A stretch of 64,000 bases of DNA from Rhodanobacter sp. FDAARGOS 1247 (GTDB taxonomy: Bacteria; Pseudomonadota; Gammaproteobacteria; Xanthomonadales; Rhodanobacteraceae). Each line of letters starts with the position of its first letter. Within the stretch, counting starts at the first letter, position 1. Shown here one piece after another: positions 10,995-20,139 of the stretch. Made by a program: the position numbers and the translations under genes. Location: positions 2,790,001 to 2,854,000 of the forward strand of contig NZ_CP069535.1 in the NCBI RefSeq assembly GCF_016889805.1, given 5' to 3'. Below the pieces are notes generated by a model. It made no database searches and was not told the DNA's origin. It saw nothing but the letters and a program-made list of their open reading frames with translations.

Positions 10995-13403
10995 ATGAAA
11001 TTACGCTACTCGGCTTTGTACCTCGCGATGACCGCGATACTCGCCTCGGGCGCCGTCCATGCAGCCGGTCAGGACACGACTGCTGCGCCCGACGCCGCCA
11101 CACGCACCAAGGTCAAGGACCTGGACAGCGTCCAAGTCACCGCGACCAAACGCGAAACGCCGCTGCAGAAAACCCCGGTCGCGATCAGCGTGATCAGCGC
11201 CGACTCGCTCGACAAGGAGCGGGTGATGACGGTGCAGGACATCACCAAGCTGGTGCCCGGTTTCCAGGCCACCTCGCAGGGCGACCACGGCGTGGTCACG
11301 CTGACCATGCGCGGCATCGGCAACGACAGCGCCAAGACCGAATACGCCGATCCGGAAGTGGCGATGTTCATCGACGGCGTCTACTCGCCGCGCCCCGAAG
11401 CCGCCGCCGGCCTGCTGCTGGACATCGAAAGCGTGGAGGTGCTGCGCGGTCCGCAGGGCACGCTGTGGGGTCGCAACTCCACCGCCGGCGTGGTGAATTT
11501 CCAGACCGGCAAGCCCGACCTCAGCGGCTTCTACGGCAACGCGCAATTCGAGGCAGGCAACTACAGCCACGTCGGCACGCGCGCCACGGTGAACCTGCCG
11601 ATCAGCAGCACCTTCGGCATTCGCGTGGCGATGGCGCAGGAACAGCACGACGGCTACGTCGCCTTCCAGAACCCGTCGCAGCAGTTGCCCAGCGTGGCCG
11701 ACCAGCAGGCGGCGTACCTGGCCAGCGGCGGCTCGCTGGCCAGCTTCCAGCCGATCAACGCCGCCAACTACGTGACCGCCGGCGACAAGTACAACGCGCA
11801 GGACCAGTCCGCCGCGCGCGTCAGCGCGCTGTGGCAGCCCAGCGACAAGTTCACCTGGAACCTGTCGTGGGAATACTTCCGCGACCGCGGCACGCCGGGC
11901 ATGAGCCTGATGCAGCATCCCCGCGCCGGGCAGGACTTCTGGTCCGCGCTGATCGACACCGCGCCCTACCTCAAGCGTGACTCCAACACGGTGCGCAGCC
12001 GGATGGACTTCAAGATCGGCGACTCGATGCTGCTGAGCTACGTGGCGGGCTTCAACCGCTTCTCCGGCAAGAGCAACTTCGACCAGGACAACGGCGCCCA
12101 GGTGCCGACCAGCTTCAACACCGGCGCTTCGTACCAGGCCGACCGCACCAACTTCTCCAACTACAGCAACTACAGCCACGAGCTGGACCTGAAGTCCACC
12201 GGCGACAACGCGGTCGACTGGATCCTGGGTGCGTACTACGCGGCCGAAGACAACAACATCCGCTTCGACATCCCGATCCTCAACGGCACCGCCCAGGGCA
12301 CGGTGAGCTGGCAGGGCTCGTTCATCCAGCCCAAGGAAACGGTGAAGTCCACCGCGTTCTTCGGCCAGGCCACCTGGCACATCAGTGACGGCCTGCGCCT
12401 GACCGGCGGCGCGCGCTGGTCCAAGGACAAGAAGGAAAACGTGGGCGGCCGCGGCTGGGGCTGGGCGTACGACCCGAACGTGCCGCAGGTGCCGATCGCG
12501 CCGGACGTCGACCCGGGCAACGTGGGCTTCAACGTCTCCACCGTCAACGATGCGAAGTACGACAAGAGCAAGGTGACCTGGCTGGGCCGGCTCGATGCCG
12601 ACGTGGGCCAGCACGGCCTCGTGTACGCCAGCGTGTCCACCGGCTACAAGTCCGGCGGCACCCAGGATGCCGGCACCCTGTACGAGCCGGAGACGCTGAC
12701 CAACTACGAAGTCGGCTCGAAGTTCAGCTTCCTCGACGGCCACCTGACCTGGAACAGCGCGATCTACTACGAGCAGTTCAAGAACTTCCAGCTGGCCGCG
12801 CCGATCACCTACCCCGACGGCAACCGCGGGCTGGGCTTCTCCAACGTCAAGGGCACCACCAAGGTGATGGGTTTCGAATCCGAACTGGCCTACTCCAGCC
12901 AGGACGACCGCCTCAACCTGGTGTTCTCGGCGATCCCCAAGAAGGAACTGGGCACGCTGAAGTACGCCGGCAGCAACGACTACCAGGGCCTGCCCGCCTG
13001 CGATCCGGCCTCGGGCATCAGCGCCTGCGTGGACGTCAGCGGCAACGACCTGCCGCACGCGCCGAACACCTCGCTCACCGCGATCTACGAGCACGACTTC
13101 CACCTGACCAACGGCGGCCGCGTCACCCCGCGCCTGTCCGCGCAGTACCAGAGCACGCAGTGGCTGAGCACGTTCAACCTCGGCGAAGGCGATCAGCAGA
13201 AGGCCTATACACGCGGTGATCTTTCGGTGCGCTACACCGAACCGCAGGATCGCTGGTGGGTCTCGGCCTATGTGCAGAACGTCACCGATGGCAAGGTGCG
13301 CACCAGCGCCGGTCGCTTCGCCCTGCCCAACGGCAGCTTCATCTACACCTCGCAGTACCTGCCGCCACGCACCTACGGCGTGACCGTCGGGGTCTGGTTC
13401 TAA
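10995..13403 (+). CDS. TonB-dependent outer-membrane receptor (oligosaccharide uptake type)
   Basis: 802 residues from the ATG at 10995, which follows the GGGGAGAGGG purine tract; upstream in-frame ATGs overlap the operators. It has a 24-26 residue signal peptide ending AVHAA, a TonB-box-like stretch (LDSVQVTATK), a plug domain with LRGPQGTLWGRN, and a 22-strand barrel ending in the aromatic GVWF. It would import a glycan fragment across the outer membrane using TonB energy. Twin box A operators upstream and the box A in front of the GH3 beta-glucosidase suggest a beta-glucoside or cello-oligosaccharide substrate under LacI control. A strong terminator follows at 13453. Confidence 0.93.
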   Translation: MKLRYSALYLAMTAILASGAVHAAGQDTTAAPDAATRTKVKDLDSVQVTATKRETPLQKTPVAISVISADSLDKERVMTVQDITKLVPGFQATSQGDHGVVTLTMRGIGNDSAKTEYADPEVAMFIDGVYSPRPEAAAGLLLDIESVEVLRGPQGTLWGRNSTAGVVNFQTGKPDLSGFYGNAQFEAGNYSHVGTRATVNLPISSTFGIRVAMAQEQHDGYVAFQNPSQQLPSVADQQAAYLASGGSLASFQPINAANYVTAGDKYNAQDQSAARVSALWQPSDKFTWNLSWEYFRDRGTPGMSLMQHPRAGQDFWSALIDTAPYLKRDSNTVRSRMDFKIGDSMLLSYVAGFNRFSGKSNFDQDNGAQVPTSFNTGASYQADRTNFSNYSNYSHELDLKSTGDNAVDWILGAYYAAEDNNIRFDIPILNGTAQGTVSWQGSFIQPKETVKSTAFFGQATWHISDGLRLTGGARWSKDKKENVGGRGWGWAYDPNVPQVPIAPDVDPGNVGFNVSTVNDAKYDKSKVTWLGRLDADVGQHGLVYASVSTGYKSGGTQDAGTLYEPETLTNYEVGSKFSFLDGHLTWNSAIYYEQFKNFQLAAPITYPDGNRGLGFSNVKGTTKVMGFESELAYSSQDDRLNLVFSAIPKKELGTLKYAGSNDYQGLPACDPASGISACVDVSGNDLPHAPNTSLTAIYEHDFHLTNGGRVTPRLSAQYQSTQWLSTFNLGEGDQQKAYTRGDLSVRYTEPQDRWWVSAYVQNVTDGKVRTSAGRFALPNGSFIYTSQYLPPRTYGVTVGVWF

Positions 13404-13452
13404 GGCTGACACCGTTCTCCTGGCGACGGATTCCTCCCCTCCCATCGCCACT

Positions 13453-13484
13453 GGATGCCCCCGCAACGGGGCATCCTTTTTTTT
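13453..13484 (+). terminator. Rho-independent terminator after the TonB receptor
   Basis: A perfect 9-bp stem (GGATGCCCC / GGGGCATCC) with a 6-base loop is followed directly by eight T residues. It begins 50 bases after the receptor stop codon. Confidence 0.85.
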
Positions 13485-13668
13485 GGGGCGCTTGCACCCA
13501 CAAGTGTGATCGTCCGCAGACTCCGCGCGATCACCCGGCGCTGCCGCCGCAATCTGCGTAGCCGGACACGGACACGCGCCGCGCCTGGCGCTTGAATGGG
13601 AACCGCAGCCTCACCGAACCGACGATCAGGACGCTCTCCCCGCGACCGCCCGCTCCGGGTCGCCCATT

Positions 13669-13701
13669 GGATGCACCGGCAACGGGGCATCCGTTTTTTT
13701 T
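13669..13701 (+). terminator. Second, near-identical terminator
   Basis: A 10-bp stem with one mismatch starting GGATGC and ending GCATCC, loop GCAA, followed by G and eight T residues. It closely resembles the terminator 216 bases upstream although no gene lies between them. Confidence 0.7.
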
Positions 13702-13750
13702 GGCCGTCCATATGAGCGGGCCGGCGTCGCCCCGGCAGGCGACGCCCACG

Positions 13751-13772
13751 AAAAAGCGGCCCGCAGGCCGCT
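13751..13772 (-). terminator. Rho-independent terminator of the GH3 gene
   Basis: Read on the minus strand, the 7-bp stem AGCGGCC / GGCCGCT with a 4-base loop is followed by a run of T residues (the A run at 13751-13755 on plus). It lies about 60 bases beyond the GH3 stop codon. Confidence 0.7.
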
Positions 13773-13829
13773 AAGTTTTCATTCCGCGCCTTGCCGGAAC
13801 CTGGCCCGGCTCCGGCCTGGCTGCCCGGC

Positions 13830-16388
13830 TCAGTGCGCGGGGCAGTCCAGCGTGTGGTCGGCCACCGTGCCCAGCGACACTTCGGCCACGGCGATGCGTT
13901 CGCCGGTGCTGCCGGTCCACTCGAACGGCCGGTCCAGCTTGCTCATGTCGGCGCCCGCGTCGCGGAAGCACTTCAGCGGAATGCCGACGCTCAGCCATTG
14001 TCCGCGCGGCAGGGCGCTGAGCTGCGTGCCGATCGGCAGCTGCGCACCGCAGCCGCTGCCGCAGCTGACGCCGATGCTGGCGCCCTGCGCCGACAGCGCA
14101 TCGACGCGCAGCGTGGTCACCAGCATCACGTCGCCATTGGTTTCACGCTCGACGTCCAGCGGTGTCGGCGCGACCAGCGCGGCCTGCGCCTTGCCGCCGC
14201 CGGACCAGGCCAGGCTGCGGGCGTCTTCCTGCGCCTTGTAGTCGAGCGCGCCGACGCGCAGCGTGCCGTCCGCCGTGACCGATGGCGTCGCCGTGACGTT
14301 GCTGTCCGCGCCATTGGCGCCGGTGAGCTGCAGCACGAAACCCTGCGCCGGCTTGCCGTGGGTGAAGTAGACGCCGGCACGCGCGCTGCTCAGCGCGATG
14401 CCCGGGTCTTCGGACAGCTTGCCGCCCTTGCCGGGCTCGGCATAGCTCAGCCCGAAGCCGTAGCGGAACTGCGGGTCGTAGTGCTCCTTGCCGCCGGCCA
14501 GCGGAATCTGCACCGCGGTGCGCGGCCACGAGTAGGCCAGCCTGCCGTGGAAATCGTGGGCGATGTGGCCGTCGCGGGTGCGCAGCAGCACGTCGGCGAT
14601 GCCCTCGCCTTCGCTGCCCGGCAACCACGCCACCACGAAGGCGTCGGCGGCATTGATCTCGCGGTTCATCCACAGCGGCCGTCCGGTCAGGAACACCGCC
14701 ACCACCGGCACGCCCTGCTGGCGCAGGCGACGCAGCAGGTCGAGGTCGTGATCGTTGCCCGGCCGGTAGGCAAGGTTCGGCAGGTCACCCTGGAACTCGG
14801 CGTACGGGTCTTCGCCGAATACCACGATGGCGACATCGGGCTTGCGTTTGTACTTGCCTTCCACCGACAGCTCGGCGCTGCCGCCGGCGGCCTGCACCTG
14901 GTCGCGGATACCGGCCCAGATCGAGGTGGCGCCGGGGAAGTTCGCATTGGTGAGGCCGGTGCCCTGCCAGGTCAGCGTCCAGCCGCCGTTCTGCTTGGAG
15001 ATGTTGTCGGCACCATCGCCGGCGACCAGCACGTGCTTGCGCGGATCGATCGGCAGCACGCCGTCGTTCTTCAGCAGCACCAGCGATTCGCGCACGGCGC
15101 GGCGGGCCAGCGCGCGGTGTTCGGCGCTGCCGATCACCTTCGCCGAATCACGCACCAGCGGATTGGCCGAAGGCAGCCCCGCCTCGAACATGCCCAGGCG
15201 CAGCTTCACCCGCAGGATGCGGCTCACCGCGTCGTCGACGCGGCTCATCGGGATCACCCCGGACTTCACCTCGGCCAGGGTGTTCCTGTACAGGCCCTTC
15301 CACGAGTCGGGCGCCTCCAGCATGTCCAGCCCGGCGTTGTACGCCACCGGGCAGTCTTCGTTGGTGCAGCCGGGCACTTGGCCGTGGGCGTTCCAGTCGC
15401 CCAGCACGATGCCGCCGAAGCCCATGCGCTGCTTCAGCACGTCGGTGATCAGGCCCTTGTTGCCGGCCATCTTCACCCCGTTCCAGCTGGAGAACGAGAC
15501 CATCACCACCTGCACCCCGGCGCGGATCGCCGGCGGATAGCCGACCGCGTGCACGTCGCGCAACACCGCCTCGCTGACCTCGGCGTCGCCCTGGTCCTTG
15601 CCGTCCCTGGTGCCGCCGTCGCCCACGAAATGCTTGGCGGTGGCGATCACGTGGTCGGCGTCGAGGAACTGCGGCGTGCCGACCTTGCCTTCCAGCCCCT
15701 CGATCACCGCGCCGGCGTATTGCGCCACCAGCGCGGGGTTTTCCGAATAGCCCTCGTAGGCACGGCCCCAGCGACCGTCCTGGGGCACGGTCAGCGTGGG
15801 CGCGAAGGTCCAGTTGATGCCGCTGGCGCGCAGCTCGCGGGCGGTGACTGCGCCGATCGCATGGATCAGCTGCGGATCACGCGCGTTGCCCAGCGCGGAG
15901 TTCTGCGGAAACAGCGTGCTGCCGACCAGGTTGTTGTGGCCATGCACCGCGTCGATGCCGAACAGCACCGGGATCGCCAGCCGGCCGCCCGAGGTATCCA
16001 TCGAGGCGCGGTAGAACGCGTCGGACAGTTTCTGCCACTGCGCCGCGGTGCCGTACTGGCCGCCGTCCGGCCCGGAATTGCCGCCGGCCAGGATCGAGCC
16101 GAGCCGATACTCGCGCACGTCCTCCGGCGTCACCGACTTGATGTCGGCCTGGATCATCTGGCCCACCTTGTCCTCCGCCGACATCTTCGCCAGCAGCGCC
16201 TTCACCCGCGCCTCCAGCGCCGGATCGGGCGGCAACGGCGAGCGCACCTGGGGCCAGGCATCGGGATGGACGGTGGCGGCGGTGTCCCCGGCGAGCACGA
16301 AATGGATGGGCATGATCAACGCGCCGGCGAGGGTGACGGAGAGGGCAAGACGACCCGGCAACGAGTTCGGTGGGGGCGGAAATCGCAC
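13830..16388 (-). CDS. Secreted GH3 beta-glucosidase / exo-beta-glucanase
   Basis: 852 residues if translation starts at the GTG at 16388, preferred because AGGAG (16396-16400 on minus) is spaced 7 bases away and a signal peptide (LALSVTLAGALIMPIHFVLA) follows at once; an ATG at 16436 would add 16 residues. It has the GH3 N-terminal barrel with the WTFAPTLTVPQD segment, KHFVGDGG motif and nucleophile Asp331 in VLGDWNAHG, then the alpha/beta sandwich domain and a C-terminal beta domain. Length matches periplasmic 'glucan 1,4-beta-glucosidase' proteins of xanthomonads. Box A lies 60 bases upstream, tying it to the TonB receptor. Confidence 0.92.
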   Translation of the reverse strand: MRFPPPPNSLPGRLALSVTLAGALIMPIHFVLAGDTAATVHPDAWPQVRSPLPPDPALEARVKALLAKMSAEDKVGQMIQADIKSVTPEDVREYRLGSILAGGNSGPDGGQYGTAAQWQKLSDAFYRASMDTSGGRLAIPVLFGIDAVHGHNNLVGSTLFPQNSALGNARDPQLIHAIGAVTARELRASGINWTFAPTLTVPQDGRWGRAYEGYSENPALVAQYAGAVIEGLEGKVGTPQFLDADHVIATAKHFVGDGGTRDGKDQGDAEVSEAVLRDVHAVGYPPAIRAGVQVVMVSFSSWNGVKMAGNKGLITDVLKQRMGFGGIVLGDWNAHGQVPGCTNEDCPVAYNAGLDMLEAPDSWKGLYRNTLAEVKSGVIPMSRVDDAVSRILRVKLRLGMFEAGLPSANPLVRDSAKVIGSAEHRALARRAVRESLVLLKNDGVLPIDPRKHVLVAGDGADNISKQNGGWTLTWQGTGLTNANFPGATSIWAGIRDQVQAAGGSAELSVEGKYKRKPDVAIVVFGEDPYAEFQGDLPNLAYRPGNDHDLDLLRRLRQQGVPVVAVFLTGRPLWMNREINAADAFVVAWLPGSEGEGIADVLLRTRDGHIAHDFHGRLAYSWPRTAVQIPLAGGKEHYDPQFRYGFGLSYAEPGKGGKLSEDPGIALSSARAGVYFTHGKPAQGFVLQLTGANGADSNVTATPSVTADGTLRVGALDYKAQEDARSLAWSGGGKAQAALVAPTPLDVERETNGDVMLVTTLRVDALSAQGASIGVSCGSGCGAQLPIGTQLSALPRGQWLSVGIPLKCFRDAGADMSKLDRPFEWTGSTGERIAVAEVSLGTVADHTLDCPAH

Positions 16389-16447
16389 GGCAAGGCTCCT
16401 GGCTGGCGCGCCGACGGCACGCGGTCTGAACCGCATAGTGACACGGA

Positions 16448-16461
16448 TGACAGCGCTGTCA
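16448..16461. promoter_or_regulatory. Box A copy 3: LacI-type operator upstream of GH3
   Basis: TGACAGCGCTGTCA, identical to the 14-bp core of the twin operators at 10.9 kb, 60 bases before the GH3 GTG start. It lies inside any longer in-frame extension of the GH3 gene, which is a further argument for the shorter start. Confidence 0.75.
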
Positions 16462-16651
16462 ATTCGCTGCGCAACATGGCCGGATTCGGCGGGTCTGGTC
16501 AGGCACGCCGTGGCGGTGTGACGCATCGGCCAAGGGAAGTGGCGGCCTGCGACGGCGTGTGGCGGGCGCTGCCCGCCCTACGGAGGGGCGGCTGAGAGGG
16601 ACGCGTAGGGCGGACACCGTCCGCCGGCTCTTCGCGACCGGGCGGCGAACT

Positions 16652-17662
16652 TCAGGAAACGCGCGCGGTGGAGCCGCGGATCTGCAGGGAGAACGGCATC
16701 TGCACCAGCTCGCCGGTGCCACGGCCGCGCAGCAGGTTCAGCAACTGCTGGGCTGCGATGCGGCCCATCTCGCGGCTGGGCTGCTGCACCGTGGTCAGCG
16801 CCGGCCACAGCTGGCGCGCCAGCGGGGTGTCGTCGAAGCCGCACACGGACAGGTCCTGCGGCACCTTCAATCCGTATTCGCCGGCAGCCCACATCACTCC
16901 GGTGGCCATGTCGTCGTTGGCGGCAAACACCGCCGTCGGCCGCTGCTTCAGTGCGAACAGTTCGCGTGCCGCGGTGACGCCGGAGCCGAACGTGAAGGCG
17001 CCCTGCACCACCAGCGCGGGATCTTCGGGCACGCCGGCCGCCGCCATCGCCTCGCGGTAGCCGGCCAGCCGCCAGCGGCTGGCGCCGTGGTCGGCGATGC
17101 CCAGCACGTGGGCGATGCGCCGGTGGCCCAGGCCCAGCAGATGCTCGACGATCGCCCGCGCCGCGGCCTGCTCGTCCATCCGCACGCCGATGCTGGTGTC
17201 GCTCTGCGGCGACACGCTGGCATACGGCACGTTGCGTTCGCGCAGGCGCTTGAGCAGCGGCGCGTAGTCGGTGATCGGCGGGGTCAGCACCACACCGTCG
17301 GGGTGATGGTCGGAGATCAGCGCGTCGAGCCGGCGGATGAAGTCGTCGCCGCGCATCCGCAGCGGTCGCACCATCATGCTGTAGCGATGTGCGTCGCAGG
17401 CTTCCAGCACGCCGTCCTGGATCTCGGCCAGGTAGGTCGAGGCCGGGTTGTCGTTGTTGTCGTACAGCATCGCCACCACGAACGAGCGATTGCCGGCGAG
17501 ACTGCGCGCCGAGGGATGCGGGCGATAGTCCAGCTCTTCCATCGCGGCGCGCACGCGCTTGCGCGTCTCCTCGCTCACGTTGGCCTCGTCGTTGAGCACG
17601 CGGGACACCGTCTTGGGCGATACGCTCGCTGCGCGCGCCACTTCTTCGAGGCGTACCCGCAT
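16652..17662 (-). CDS. LacI-family transcriptional regulator (LacI-1)
   Basis: 336 residues. The N-terminal helix-turn-helix reads VSPKTVSRVLN, followed by the hinge region (RPHPSARSLAGNRS) and a periplasmic-binding-protein-like sensor domain with FAANDDMA and CGFDDTP signatures. LacI proteins usually repress sugar genes until a sugar or sugar phosphate binds. It lies between the GH3 gene (same strand, 263 bases downstream) and the divergent glycosidase-permease operon. The nearest operators are box A (before GH3) and box B (in its own divergent promoter). Its helix differs from the second LacI protein at 42.3 kb (VSQATVSRAL), so each probably reads a different box; box A for this one is my preference. 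Confidence 0.93.
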   Translation of the reverse strand: MRVRLEEVARAASVSPKTVSRVLNDEANVSEETRKRVRAAMEELDYRPHPSARSLAGNRSFVVAMLYDNNDNPASTYLAEIQDGVLEACDAHRYSMMVRPLRMRGDDFIRRLDALISDHHPDGVVLTPPITDYAPLLKRLRERNVPYASVSPQSDTSIGVRMDEQAAARAIVEHLLGLGHRRIAHVLGIADHGASRWRLAGYREAMAAAGVPEDPALVVQGAFTFGSGVTAARELFALKQRPTAVFAANDDMATGVMWAAGEYGLKVPQDLSVCGFDDTPLARQLWPALTTVQQPSREMGRIAAQQLLNLLRGRGTGELVQMPFSLQIRGSTARVS

Positions 17663-17768
17663 GGAATCTCCCGTGTGATCGTGGCCGTCGAACGACTATG
17701 CCGTCATCGCCCGCCGCTTTACAAGGCGCCGCGCGAATGGCGCGCCGGGCGAAAACGGACGCGCGGCA

Positions 17769-17782
17769 TGAATACGTATGCA
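17769..17782. promoter_or_regulatory. Box B copy 1: LacI-type operator
   Basis: TGAATACGTATGCA has the perfect inner palindrome ATACGTAT and near-perfect outer arms (TGAAT / TGCAT on the two strands). It lies between divergent LacI-1 and the glycosidase operon, about 50 bases before the likely GTG start. The same 14 bases recur at 44959. Confidence 0.7.
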
Positions 17783-17833
17783 ACCACTGGTTGCTGCAGT
17801 GCGACGCTGCCTACCATGCAGGAGGCATCGTCC

Positions 17834-20139
17834 GTGCGGACGTCGCGCCAGCCCGCAGCCACCGGAGCGTTGTCACCGATGACCACCACGATTCGCCTTC
17901 CGCCAGCGCGACCCTGCCCGTGCTGAGCCTGCTGCTGGGAGCCGCGCTGGCCGCCAGTGCCGCGACGCCTGCGTGGCAGGAAGGCTTGGGGCAGGACGGC
18001 CTGGACTGGCACGGCGTGCACGTCGGCATCGAGCACGACGCGCAGCACCGCTACACGCTGGCGTGGCCGTACGGCCAGCGGGTGATCGCCCCGCAGCCGC
18101 TGCGCAGCGACACCGCCAGCCCGCTGTTCGACGGCCTGTTCGCGATGGCGCAGGACGATCTCGCGCTCGACTCGGTGGAGGCGATCCGCGACGGCGCGTT
18201 CGACCACGGCCAGCCGATTCCCTGCCGCTGCTTCGTCACCGGGCTGAAGTGGCCTTACGTGTGGACGCGCGACCTGTCCTACGCGATCGACCTCGGCCTG
18301 TGGCGCTTCGACCCCGCCCGCTCGCGCAACGGGCTGAAGTTCAAGCTGTCCGGCGTGCGCGTGACCGACGCAGCGCAGGGCCCGGATTCAAAACCGTACT
18401 ATCCGATGCAGGACACCGGCTCCGGCGGCAGCTGGCCGATCAGCACCGATCGCGTGGTGTGGTTCCTCGGTGCGCGCCATCTGCTCGACGACGCCGCGTT
18501 CGCCGGCGACGTCTACCAGGCACTCGGCGCCACCCTGGCGCAGGATCGGCAATACGCGTTCGACCAGCGCCTCGGCCTGTATCGGGGCGAGACCTCCTTC
18601 CTCGACTGGCGTGAACAGAGTTACCCGGCGTGGACCGCGGACGAGGTGGGCTTCATCGCGCAATCGTTCGCGCTGTCCACCAACGTGCTGCACTACCAGG
18701 CGCTGCAACTGGCCGCCACGCTGGCCGACCAACATCACGAGGCGAAGGCCGCCACCGGCTACCGCAACGACGCGGCGGCGCTGAAGGCGGCGATCAACGC
18801 CCGCTTCTGGCGCGCCGATCGTGGCATGTACATGAGCTATCTCGGCGGCGACGGCACGCCGTACGACACTTACGACCTGCTCGGCATCGCGCTGGCGGTC
18901 GACAGCGGCGTGGCCGACGGCGAACGCGCCCGCCAGACGCTGGCGAACTACCCCACGTGGCCGGCCGGCAGCCCGGTGATCTGGCCCGAGCGCGCCGACC
19001 AGCCGATCTACCACAACCGGGCGATCTGGCCGTTCGTCAGCATGTACGCGCTGCGCGCCGCACGCGAAACGCAGCAGCCCGCCCGCATCGCCCACGAGAT
19101 CGCCTCGATCATGCGCGGCGCCGCGCTGTACGGCTCCAACATGGAGAACTACGAACTGCTGACCCAGGGCCAGCACGTCGACGAAGGCAAGCTGAGCGGC
19201 CCGGTGGTGAATTCGCCGCGCCAGTTGTGGTCGGTGGCGGCCTACCTGGCGATGGTCAGCGAAGGCGTGTTCGGCCTGGAGGAGAATGGCCGGGTCGCGC
19301 CGAAGCTGCCCACCGCGCTGGTGCCGATGCTGTTCGGTACGCGTCGCGCGATCACGCTCGAACTGCCCGGGCGCCGGATCACCCTGCAGCTTCCCGCCGC
19401 GCTCGACGGCAACCTGCTTGTCGCCGACCAGCTGCGTACGCAGGGCAACACCACCACCGTCTCGCTGAAAGCGGTGCAGGTCGCCGACGTGCCGCTGCGC
19501 ACCGACGCGCCGCTGTACGCGCCGCTCGCCCCCGCCGCGCCGCAGGTGCAGGCCGTCGACAAGCGCTGGCAGATCCGCGTCGAGGGCAGGCAGCGGCTCT
19601 ACCTCAACGGCGTGGCGCACGGCGACATCGACGCCAGCAGCACGCTCGCACGACAGCCGGGCCTGGCCTGCTTCAGCGCCACGCGCATCGACGCGCAAGG
19701 GCTGGAATCGCTGCACAGCCCCACCGTCTGCGTCGGCGACACGAACCGGATCGGCGGCGACTGGCCACGCCAGTGGACGGCGCCAGCCAGCGGCGACTGG
19801 CGCGTCGCGCTGGACTACGCCAACGACCACGGCCCGATCAACACCGGCATCACCGCGGCGGTGAAGATGCTGGTGATCCGCTGCGACGGCAGCGCCGAGC
19901 AACGCTTGCCGATCGTGATGCCGCACAGTGTGCGCACCCAGTCATCCAGCTGGGGCCGCTTCGGCGCGAAGGCGGGCGCGACCTGCCGGTTCACGCTCGA
20001 CGACGGCTTCAACATGAGCTACCTGGCCCACTTCGCCCACTACACCGGCGGACAGGGCGGCAGCGATGGCCCATTGAACCGGGCGGTGGTGCATGATCTG
20101 CTGATCGCTCCGCTCGCCCCCGGCCACGGCTCACCATGA
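17834..20139 (+). CDS. Secreted six-hairpin-type glycosidase (glucoamylase/debranching-like), probable frameshift near the start
   Basis: About 750 residues rich in (alpha/alpha)6-barrel features: [11 protein letters not shown] near the N-terminus, a [12 protein letters not shown] segment, WTADEVGF and a C-terminal beta region. This fits the GH15/GH63-type clan of exo-acting glucosidases, but I cannot name the family firmly. The body is in one frame, yet the best start signal is in another: AGGAGG at 17820-17825, then GTG at 17834 and ATG at 17879, both running into a TGA at 17924. One added base in the CCC at 17912-17914 would join ATG 17879 to the signal peptide ([15 protein letters not shown]). 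Without it, the only nearby in-frame start is GTG 17920. Operon: overlaps the permease start by 4 bases. Confidence 0.75.

Larger units (their letters stand above)
13404..13829. other. Intergenic region with three hairpins, no convincing gene
   Basis: 426 bases between the TonB receptor and GH3 stops. It contains two closely similar plus-strand terminators, one minus-strand terminator and about 190 bases of sequence between the two plus-strand hairpins with no supported coding frame. That inner stretch could be a small RNA with its own terminator, or a duplicated receptor 3' end. Confidence 0.6.

Noticed and set aside
13791..16595. Long plus-strand frame opposite the GH3 gene
   Set aside because: Composition (R/A/H/Q-rich, no domain) marks it as a shadow of the GH3 coding strand.
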